Of a stretch of DNA of 64,000 bases, positions 35,241 to 46,038 are shown one piece after another. The DNA comes from Paragordius varius (lineage: Eukaryota > Nematomorpha). Every line of letters starts with the position of its first letter. Positions within the stretch are counted from its first letter, which is position 1. The notes beneath the pieces are model-generated. The model was not told the DNA's origin. It was given only the letters and a program-made list of their open reading frames with translations, and searched no databases. The position numbers and the translations under genes are program-made. Location of the stretch: positions 7,440,001 to 7,504,000 of the forward strand of contig OZ176056.1 of assembly GCA_964247055.1 (NCBI GenBank). The letters run 5' to 3'.

Positions 35241-36309
35241 GTTATATAATGGTTTACGCCTTACAAGCATTAAAACAATTTTAAGTCAATCGTGCTGCTA
35301 TATAAGTACCTATCTTTGAAGCAATTTTTGAAAACCTATGACATCATATGATTTCAATAAACTATCTAGGCAAATAGCAGGGTAATATTTTAGTCAAGCG
35401 CTTCTTAACATCCGGATAGGGCCGGTTTTTGGTAAAAAAGACAACGTGAGAATAACGTCACTTTGAAGCAGCCAAATATATAAATAGATCAATTAGGGTT
35501 CTACGTATTTTGAGTCATGACAAATTTTTAGCCAAGAGTATATTTAAATTAACCTATGGCTATACCATATATTAAATACGAAACTGTAACCAGCTAGAGA
35601 GCCTTCGTCAAAAAAAGTATGGCACAGTTTATTTTTTTTATCTTTTTGCTAAAATTGTACAAAATGGTTAAGCCTTATTAAAAAACAAAATGTTGTGGAC
35701 GATTCACCATATTGGTGACTTAGTTATATTATTACTTTTAAGTCGGTTTTGAACGTGATTGAGAATGCTTGTTAAGATAAAAACCCATTTATATGACTGT
35801 AGATCATCATAGCCTGTAATAGCCCAATACAGTAATTAATACTTTTTATATCTTTAAAAATAATTTTTAAAAAAGTTCATTTTCATGGTGGTACCCTAGA
35901 TACAAATTAGACTAGAAATGTCCAAAAAGTTGTATATCTCTAATTATACAACGTTATATACTGAATATAATCAAATAGCAAAATATATTTGCGAACATAA
36001 CCATAAATTAGAAAGAATTGATAAGACAAATAAACTAAACATAATTTTAAAAAGTTTTAAGGTTGAACATGTGTTTCACACAATCACGCTTATCTCTAAA
36101 TATAAATTACATTTTAAAATACATTAAATTAAATTGTAAATATGTTAATTTAAAAGAAAATATTATTAGACATGATGGATGATGAACAAATAATATGAGA
36201 CTTTGTTAACTTTAACAACCTTGAATTCTGTTATCTTAACGTTTTAAAATAGTATAAATATAAAATTACTGATCCAAAAAATATTTTTAGCATCTTACAA
36301 ATATCCGGA
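35241..36309. other. 5' flank of the repeat-peptide gene
   Basis: The segment at about 35380-35520 shares phrases with the degenerate array (TAGGCAAATAGCAGGG, ATAACGTCACTTTGAAGC). A TATA-like AGTATAAATA lies at about 36250-36259, 50 bp before the ATG. An open frame at 35918-36127 has no support. Confidence 0.4.
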
Positions 36310-37524
36310 ATGAAAATCATTTTCATTAGTTTCTTTTTAGGTCTTGAGCTATTAATCGCATCAGGTATATATTACACTAACTTAAATATTTGACCATCAA
36401 ATTTTATTAACTTGTGAATTTTTACTTTCATTCTATTTAGGTTACCATACAACACCACATAGTATAAATAAACGCGAAGCAACAACGCACCAACATAGTC
36501 ATACACATGATTCCTATAGGAAAAGGGAAGCCACTACACATGCTATTAATCGCAGGGATATTGATGCTGTTATGACTGATTCTATCGCCAAAAATAAGAG
36601 AGATGCTGTCACTGAGAATTTTATGAATAACTTTAACACAAAGGCCATGAAAAAAAGAGAAGCCACAGATAGCTTATTTGATATGGGTACAAAAATGATG
36701 AAAAGAGATGTTACGACAGCTCATGATATGAACAAACGGGAAGCGACAGATAGTCTATTTGATATGGGCACAAAAATGATGAAAAGAGAAGCCATTTCTG
36801 ATCATTACATGGATTTCAATTGAGAAGGAGAGACGTAACAACCGCGCATGCCATAAATAAGCGGGAAGCTACAGATAGTTTATTCGATCATGGAACAAAA
36901 ATGATGAAAAGGGATGTTACGACAGCTCACGATATGAACAAAAGAGAAGCAACCGATAGTCTTTTTGATCTGGCTACAAAAATGATGAAAAGGGAGGTTA
37001 CGACAGCTCACGATATGAACAAAAGAGAAGCAACCAATAGTCTTTTTGATCTGGGTACAAAAATGATGAAAAGGGATGTTACGACAGCTCACGATATGAA
37101 CAAAAGGGAAGCTACAGATAGTTTATTCGATCATGGAACAAAAATGATGAAAAGAGACGTTACTACAGCCCATGATATGAACAAGAGAGAGGCGACCGAT
37201 AGTCTTTTTGATCTGGGAACAAAAATGATGAAAAGAGATGCTACGACAGCTCATGATATGAATAAACGGGAGGCTACTGATAGTTTATTCGATCATGGAA
37301 CAAAAATGATGAAAAGAGAAGCCAGTTCAGATCATTTTATGGATTTTAATACCAAAGCCATGAAAAAAAGGGATGTAACAACCGTACATTCCTTAAACAA
37401 ACGAGAAGCGACTGACAGTTTATTCGACCTTGGAACGAAAATGATGAAAAGGGATGTTACCACGGCACATGCTTTGAATAAGAGAAAGGTTACAGACCAG
37501 GTCGTAACAACAGCTCACTTCTAA
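36310..37524 (+). CDS. Secreted polyprotein precursor of KR-spaced repeat peptides
   Basis: Exon 1 (36310-36364) encodes the signal peptide MKIIFISFFLGLELLIAS; a 76-nt intron follows; exon 2 starts at 36441 in phase. The chain is almost entirely short peptides separated by Lys-Arg. Two alternate: EATDSLFDxGTKMM (x = M, H, L; about nine copies) and DVTTAHDMN with variants (about nine copies), giving an 81-bp higher-order unit. A rarer third unit ends DHxMDFNTKAMK. Kex2/furin-type proteases would cleave after KR; KREA and KRDA-type junctions recall the yeast alpha-factor precursor, where an X-Ala dipeptide is trimmed afterwards. The frame closes at a TGA (36821-36823) within a shortened third-type unit and continues in another frame from 36820 to the TAA at 37522-37524. 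A single deletion in that unit (about 10 bases relative to the later copy) explains it: recent damage, an allele, or an assembly fault. AATAAA follows at about 37538. Confidence 0.85.
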
Positions 37525-39613
37525 GCTTTCTTCCAAATAAATAGACGCAAATTTCATCTACGCACGTAGTTTAGTTTTATGCACATTTTTATATAGGTTT
37601 AGTGTAGATATTTATTGGAATAAATTTTATATATCTAACACTTCAAAATAATATATCAAATCTTGATACTTCAATTATGATTATGTTTATATACAAAAAG
37701 GGTTGACTCAAAAATAATTATTGTACGTGCAAACATATAAAATCAAATCTGATATAGCATTGGTTTTGAGATTTATGACAACTATAATTTTTTCATATTT
37801 TATTATCTTTTAAAAGCTTAATCGTATATATGGGTAAATTTTAAAAATTTGTGAGATAAAAACGAAATTTATATTTATAAGGATTCTAATAGTCACTTTA
37901 GTTTTGAGACTTATGAGTGATATAAGAAAGTTATCAGTTGTGTTATCGTAAAATCGAAAAATTAGCTCACAAATGCGTCCAAAATCGGGAAGTGTAAAAA
38001 TACCGAGGGATAAAATATTAAATATGATAGTTTGTATAAGGATTCTCATGGTGCATTTGGTTTTGGGGCATAAGAGAAGAAAGTATTTGCATTTTTTTGG
38101 TAATTGTTCGATATAACAAAATCGCAAAATCAGCGCACATTCTGTTTAATAAATTTTTTGGTAGAAGATAAAGCTTTGATTCAAAAAATATCGTTTAAAA
38201 TATATGATATACTATATTTAAGACAATATACACGCAAAGATGCCGAGATATCGCAATGAAAAATTTTAATATATGGTAGATCAGTGATATTCATCAAAAA
38301 TTAAAAACCGCAATTTTTTTATCCCTTATCGATGGGCCGTGCCCTATATAATACCGGTAAAATATTCACAGATGTTAACACATTTGCAGAACTTAAATCA
38401 TTAAAAATCAATTTATCACCATAAAAAAGCATATTTAGAGCAGCGCGTGGCTCCTGGACAGCGAATTGATCACTGTGCTAGTTTCCAAAATCAAAAACAC
38501 ATGTTGTGAAAAAATGCATACTTTTTTAAAAAATTGCATATTTTTTTAAAATCAATTTTTTTGTTTGGTGAAAGTTCAAGCTTCATTCAAAAAATATCAC
38601 TAAAATATTAATAAAAAGTTTTTATTTGCTTAAGAAGATAAAATAATAAAATATTTATTGGAATGGCAAATTTAAAATATAGTATCATAGTACTAGTTTC
38701 GAAATCTTTAAAAGGATTTTATTATCAACTGATATATGAGTGTATATAATTAATCTGATAAAAATTATAATATCTAAAATGTTGTAAAAATTATTATTAC
38801 ATAAAAGAGCTTGCATTGGTTTGCTTAGATACAATTTATTTAACTTTAAAATATAAGCCCTATTATAATAAAACTTTCCACGATGGATTTATTATATATC
38901 TATCGTTCCGGTTTAGATTATTATCTTTATATTTTTATAAGTTTCAAATAATTCGATCTTTATAATTACTAATATTAATACAAGTCGCATTGTTTAAATC
39001 AATTTGATGATAAAAATCTAACTCATGTTTTATAGCACTGTTTTAAATATTGGAGTTTTTTAATGCTTTTGTTTATTTATTTTTGTACTTATTTTTCTGC
39101 CGGTTTGTTTCACGATCCCTCAGTGTCAGCTTTGTGTTCGTTTTTAAAATTTTTCTATTTCCCTGGTTTAAAACCAACTTTGATGTTAAATTTTTACAAA
39201 TATTGGCGATCTGTTACATTATTTATGTATGGAAGTGAAATAATTTTTGTAATAGTATAGGTTGGAGTTTTGTTATATCTATTCTTTTCCCTACTTGAAT
39301 GTCTTTATTATTATTATTTGGAAAGTTTTATTATAATTAGGCCTATCATATATTAAATATTATTTAAATTGTATCTGAGCTAACAATGGCTATTTTATGT
39401 AATAATAATTTCAACATTTTAATTATTATAGTTTTTTATCTTATATCCTTTTAGAGATTTCGAAACTAGTCCTGTGATAATATTTTTTAAATTTGTATTA
39501 TTTTATCACTAAAATAAATTACTATAAATATAATAAAAAACAACATTTTCAAAAAATGTAAATTTTAAATGTAGACTCCTCCGAACCTAAATTTTTTAAC
39601 TTTTATGAAATGA
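37525..39613. other. Intergenic, repeat-arm fragments
   Basis: Pieces at about 38140-38300 and 38540-38640 (TTTGGTGAAAGTTCAAGCTT, CAAAAAATATCACTAAAATA) are further copies of the 34.5/41.7-kb arm. Several open frames here have no domain or splice support. Confidence 0.4.
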
Positions 39614-39621
39614 GTTACTAC

Positions 39622-40948
39622 TAGGGTTGTGATAGGGGGTCCGACCTAGGTCATACCATATGTTATTGCCAATAATAAATAACTACATACATATATAATT
39701 GATTGAATCACATAAAAAAGGTTTTTACATAAAGTATATATTTTTTAAAAATTATATTTTCATCAATTCTGATAAAAATTTCTAAAATTAACGATCTTTC
39801 CTGGAATCATACATAAAGACTTATAAAAAGTTTCAAATCGCAGAAAGCTAAAAGCAACGAGAAAATATGGATTTATTGAAACCTATTTATGCTCTAATTA
39901 TTTAGATTGTGTAAGTCCATGAACTTAACGTTAACTTGGAATGGTTCAAAGTTTTTATTTTTTATACGATTTATTAGATTTAATATATAACCGTGCTCAC
40001 TACATTTAAAATTTCAGTAATCTTATTAAGTTTAATATATTCTTTGATCAAATTATTTAAAATATGACATTGGCATTTATGCCATATTATATTAGGATAT
40101 TCTTTATTAATCAATTCAGCAGCCTACATGTTCGCTGCATTATCGGTCACAATGGCATTAATTTTTTAAATTTTGTATTTCGTTTATAATTGGTTATATT
40201 ATGTTATAGATATATTCGGCAGTCTTACTATGATAAGGTGTATCAATAGTTAATAAAAAATGATTTTTGGGATCCTTCAATAAATAATATTAATTCGCTC
40301 CCTACGAATATTGATAAAGGGATCGACGATTAATGAATATTTTTTTACATATTCCAATAACTTCTATTTTTATATCTTCATAACATGTATCTAGTAATTT
40401 ATTAGACTCTGTTTTCTATTTGGAATAGCATAATTAGGTTTAAACTATAATGAAACTCCGTAAACTATGTTGAGAGTTGAGGATGTAAAAATAAATTTTG
40501 CTGAATGTTTCTGGCTATTTTCTCTTGAAAACAGAAATTTTTAAGAATAAAATTAAGAAACTATTAGCTTGCTTTCGACCATCACCTTCTGTCATATAAT
40601 TTATTTTATGAACTTCTTTTAGATGTTTCTTCATTCGGTTTTTATTTAAATATATATATATTGTAATTGCATTTCTTGAATCTAACTTGAATTTTTTTAA
40701 TCGAAAATTTCCACAAGGCTGATTTTATTATGATTTAAGAAGAAAAGATGTGTATCATATGATATTTAAAACAAAATAATACATATATAGATAATATAAG
40801 GTTTTGTTTTACTAAAAATCGTAAAATTAAAAAAATAAAAAATTTAAAAAAATAAAAAAATTGACCTAGGTCATTTTTTTTCGTGGTCATGACCATGGTC
40901 ATGACCTAGGTCATGACCCTAGGTCATTGACTAATGGGCACAACCCTA
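39622..40948 (-). mobile_element. hAT transposon relic with 8-bp target duplication
   Basis: The 1327-bp element has ends TAGGGTTGTGA and GCACAACCCTA and a perfect 8-bp duplication GTTACTAC at 39614-39621 and 40949-40956. Sub-terminal inverted GACCTAGGTCAT motifs are repeated at both ends. On the minus strand a decayed transposase is visible: AIVTDNAANM (about 40161-40125), the conserved hAT motif around the catalytic Asp, and WHKCQCHILNNLIKEYIKLN, matching the family C.AH.LNL stretch. The frame is interrupted, so the copy is inactive. The intact duplication implies a fairly recent insertion. It shares ends with the short element at 15375-15909. Confidence 0.9.
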
Positions 40949-41029
40949 GTTACTACTCTTAAAACAAACGCAAAATGCTGATGTACGATAAAAATTAATA
41001 TATTCTAAATTATGTAATCAATTAAAAAT

Positions 41030-41745
41030 AATATTTAAATGAATTATTGAAGCATATTACATATTGTCTTACATACTGGAAACGGAAAACACTCTAAGAT
41101 ATAATAAAAACACCTATGTTCAATTCGATGATGCTTTTCTATCGCTTCAGAAATATAATATTAAAATCATGTCTAAAGATTTGATGGATTTTTGTAAAAA
41201 ACTACCATTTTTAACATAAATCTGAAGACGAACGAATATCTTTATCTAAATTTGATGTAAAAAAAATGTTCAACACCGTGAATTATGAAAGAATTTTTTT
41301 AAAATGCCTTAAGGCGTTTTTTACCGTATCCATTACGCCTAAAAATGGATTGAATTATGCTTGAACATAACTTTGCTAAAATAAAATTTTTGAAAAATGT
41401 ATGCACCTTATTAAAGATATTTTAGTTGATATTAAAATATAGCATATTTGTAAAATTTATATCGCGATTCTCGGAATTTTTGCTTTTTTCTAAGAGGTTA
41501 ACATTAGCCCATTTTAGTAAAAAAAATTGGGATTTTCGGAGCCCTCATCATTAATTTTTGGAAAATATCGTTTTGTTTATAATATGTAGGTTATAATATA
41601 TTCTAGTATAATTTTTTGCAATCGAGCATATGTCTCACCAAAAAAAATTATTAAAAATATGTGCACAAATTTTGCCATTTTCTGATATGGACCACTTACC
41701 ACAAAAGTGTTAATAGCTTTTTTAAATCACTGGTAAGGGCCACAA
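41030..41745. repeat. Right arm of the diverged inverted repeat pair
   Basis: The complement of this segment reads CCCTTACCAGTGATTTAAAA, ACACTTTTGTGGTAAGTGG, CATATCAGAAAATGGC, TTTTGGTGAGA and GGGCTCCGAAAA, in the same order as the left arm at 34544-35240. The 7.2 kb between outer ends includes the repeat-peptide gene and the later hAT insertion. Confidence 0.6.
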
Positions 41746-41767
41746 AAGGCAACATGATGCAATCTCA

Positions 41768-41806
<39 letters not shown>

Positions 41807-42341
41807 CAAATTTTATTTTGTGGACGCTGTAATATGTGATCCAACAGCTTATTTTAAATTTAAGCTTTTTAACGCTATTTTATTTTCAACCAGCAGAAGT
41901 TTAACCATCAAACAATGATTTCCCCAAGACTGAAACTTTGTAATTTAAATTAAATAATATTAAAATAACCAATAATTAAATAACAGTGATTATTATGTTT
42001 AATAATATAAAATTAAGGTTTCTCCAAATATTTCCTCCTCCAATTTCTACGGCGTTGCTCCCCCCTGGTAACTGCTATAAAGGATATCCGTCGTCGGCAT
42101 TATATAAGTTTTTTTATTTAATACAGAACAATATTCGACAAACAAATATATAATAGTATTAGCTCTAAAAATTTGGAAACAAAACTAACAAATTAAAATA
42201 TTATAAACATTTTAGCAGTAATAAGCATGCAATTTAAATATAATACATATGATAACATATTGAAATCCGTCACGGCCCTCATAACTAAGCGCTTCAAAAA
42301 TAAATTTAATTTTTTTAAAAAAGTTTTTGAGGCCAACCAAT
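41746..42341. promoter_or_regulatory. 5' flank of the FLYWCH/AT-hook gene
   Basis: A (TA)n tract at about 41771-41801 is followed by an island of mixed composition at 42030-42100 (TTCTACGGCGTTGCTCCCCC, then GCTATAAAGGATATCC), which could be the core promoter about 270 bp before the ATG. No other signal is recognised. Confidence 0.35.
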
Positions 42342-43832
42342 ATGGATGAAGAGAGTCAGCGAAATTACAATGCACTAAAATCTTTACGCTTAAGTTTTTT
42401 TTATTTATTTAAATACAGAAAATATCAATAATCAGAATGCTTCAAATAAGGATCTCGGTATTAACACAAATATCACAGATAAACTTAGCCTTGACTTTAT
42501 ACAAAAAAATAACCAAGGTATAAAGTTTCTTAATAATATTGAATTATAATTTAAAATAATTATTCATCGGTTTTTAATGTTTCAATTTAGAATCAACACC
42601 AAACTCGCAACAATATCTTATGGATATAATACATGAAAAATCTGTAGATTCAAATTTTTCTTTACCCAACAGTCCATATCACACACGATATAATACCAGA
42701 TCTAGTTAGAATAATTAATTTTTGTGTCTCACCCTTTTTTTAAGAATTTATAAAAATGTTATCAAATAACATAATAATTAATTTTTAAAATGATTTTTAT
42801 AATTCATAAAATACTCTTTATATATTTAGAACGCATATATGAGGAAGATTTTTGTGACATCGAAACCAATCAACTTTTTAATCCTACATCTCTTTATAAT
42901 GGTATTTTATCAAATTTTTAATTGAAAAAAAAAACGGCTTTGGGTTGTTTAAGTAAAATTTTTCTAAATCCGATTTGGCTTTAAAAAAAATTTTTCCAAA
43001 ATATAACCAAGATTTAGGTTGATAAGTTAAGGCTTCAGCAAGTTTTTTTTCGATATTTAAGTCGTTTTAATTTTTTTATTATTATTAAAAGAATAAAAGT
43101 TTATAATTATAAACATATATTAACCTAAATTTAGATGTATCTTATATATTAAAACCTTAAATTTGAAAATGGGATAAAAGATTAAAGTATTTTATTCAAA
43201 AGAATTTTTTGTACCCCTAAAACAAAATCCAAAAATCCATAATTTTTACCTTTTCATAAACGGTTTTTAAATTATTTCAAAAATGTAATTAATTTTACAT
43301 TTTTATATATAGGTGACACTCAAACTACCTTAAATCAAACAGTTGCAAATAGTAATGGTTTAAATTTTAATAAGGATCACCATCTTCAAAATAAGGATAA
43401 AACAATTAAAAATGATAATTTTGAAGGGGAAAAAGTGTTGATAGATTCTCACGTTTATGTTAAACAACGCAAACATATCTCAAGGCCATACTACACTAAA
43501 ACCGTGTATTACAGGTAATTTTTTTTTTAAAAAAATAAAATTATTTTCATTGGGAATCGTAAAGTCTTTTAGAATATATATAAGGGCGTTTTTTTTGGAT
43601 CGAAAAACTAGTTTTTATAAAATTTATCGAATTATAATATAATTGAAGTTGAAAATTGAGGAAAAAAATTAATTTTTACCAGCTATTTTTGAACTATTAC
43701 TTTTTATAATAGTTATGGAGTATTAATGGTTGCTTATTTCACACTATAGCAGGACGATTTGTAACACAGTAGTGTAAAATAAGCAACCATTAAAATGCAT
43801 ACTGTATATATAAGTGATTCTAAAAACATTAC

Positions 43833-43878
<46 letters not shown>

Positions 43879-46005
43879 TTATAAATTTGTGAAAAATATA
43901 ATCTGAAACTGAAAATTCGATATATATATATAATGGAATTTGGGGAATTAACTTTAAAAAGTAATTTATTTAATGAAAACAACAAATATTAATCAATCTA
44001 ACATATAATAAATACTTATTTAAATCTAAATTTTTCAGCGGCCTATTTCAATTTTTATCATTGTAGCGTTTTTTTTCAGTCAAGAAGTTTAATATGTTAT
44101 AGATGGTTATGTGGAAAAATTAATATCAAGAAACCACCCCTTTAATAAATGTTAAGATTGTTAATAACATACAGTAAAAACTGAATTATACGGACAAAAC
44201 GTAAAAATATAAAGACAAATATTTTTTAACCATATTTGTTTAAATCTAAATTTTTCCGATATAAATGTTTTATTTAGAATTATAAAATATATGATTGACT
44301 TTTTACCGATATATATCTCTATTCTATACTTGAAATTTCTAACAATTATTTATTTAAAAAATAAATAAAAAAGTATGGTTGTCTTTTAAATAAAAATATT
44401 TGTCTTTACATTTTTACGTTTTGTCCGTATAATTTCAATTTTTACTGTATTAATCGATTGATTTTAGCAAAAAAATTAATTTTTTTGATCTATTTCATAA
44501 ATTTTTTATTTATTAAAAAAGTTTAAATAATTTTTTTGTCTTTATATAAAAATAAATTATATTTAGGTGTCAAGATATGGCCTGTCCAGGCAGTTGTAAA
44601 ATTTTAGCTGATGGTGACATTTTTTTCATAAAACCTCATGTTAGCTCATGTACTGCCGTTCAAAATGAAGGTTTTTGATATTTGATAATTTAAATTTTTA
44701 AAATAGATAGATTTTTTTATTAAGTATAAATGTTTTTTATTTGAGTCTAGTTTTGTTATTAAATACAATTGTTTTATTTTTAAAATTATTTTTAATTGAG
44801 TTTTAAGCAGTTTTTTACGAATTTTAAGGAATAATTTATGTGCAAAACTGAAAAAAGTGTTTCCTTTTGAATCCTATCGTATTGTCGTGTTTTTTTATAA
44901 AATATATTACGCTGTTAATAAAAAAAAATTATTTTTTGATATATTTACTATGTTAATCAAAAAAATATCTTATTTTATTGTTAAAACCATTATATGCAAT
45001 TAATAATTTTTTTTTTAAATTTTTCATCTAAATTTCAGATCTAAATGAACCAGAATTAATTCATGATGCCATTTTATTCAATGGTGATATCAATTTAATA
45101 GCCGGCTTGAGATTATATCAAAAATTCCATGTAAATCGGGAAGGACAAATCTTTTATAAATGCAATAATGATCCGTGCAATGGACAGGGAACTCTGCAAA
45201 GTATGGCGTGCGCCTATTTTTAAAATTTATTTTAATTTTTATAAAATTGCAGAAATTTTGAGTGTTTTTTAGATGTATGTTAGATGTTAAGGACTATTTT
45301 ATTAATATACCATTTACAGTTCAAATTCACTCTTGAACAATTTAAATTCACCCTCAAATTAATAACCTTTTTTTTAATATTAAAAATTACCTATATTTTA
45401 ATATATTTTTAAAAAATAAAATTTTGTTTTAAATTAAGATAATACTGAAAAAAATAATAAATTATGCCATAAAGATATATTTTATATTAATAATGAGTTA
45501 TATTATATCGAAAACAAATTTATTTTTAGGGTGAATTTGAATTGTTCAAGAGTGAATATGAATTGTTTAAGGGTGAATTTGAATTGTTTAAGGGTGAATT
45601 TGAATTGTTTAAGGGTGAATTTGAACTGTAAATGGTATATGTTATAATCTTTTGCAATACTAAATGCGATAATTGCCCTTGTATATGGTTATTAAAATTA
45701 TATTTAATTTTTTAACTTTTTAGACAAATGTCAAAATTTTATTAAATTTTTTAATAAATGCAACAATGTCCCTTGTATCGGACACAGGGTACCCTAGGGC
45801 GCTATCAAAATTATATTATTTACTACAAACCTTAAAAATATTTTATAAATACACTTTTTGTAGCCGGTATATTTATATTTATAATAACGATTTTTCCAAA
45901 ATAATGCGTTTTTTTCCACCTTTGATTTTGAAATTGTTGCACTATATATATGTTGCAAAAGTATTAATGTGTAGTAGTAAAAAGATTTTATTCACATACT
46001 AAGTT

Positions 46006-46038
<33 letters not shown>

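Noticed and set aside
36880-37092. Minus-strand frame with SCRNIPFHHF repeats
   Set aside because: It is antisense of the 81-bp KR-peptide repeat. No start or signal sequence.
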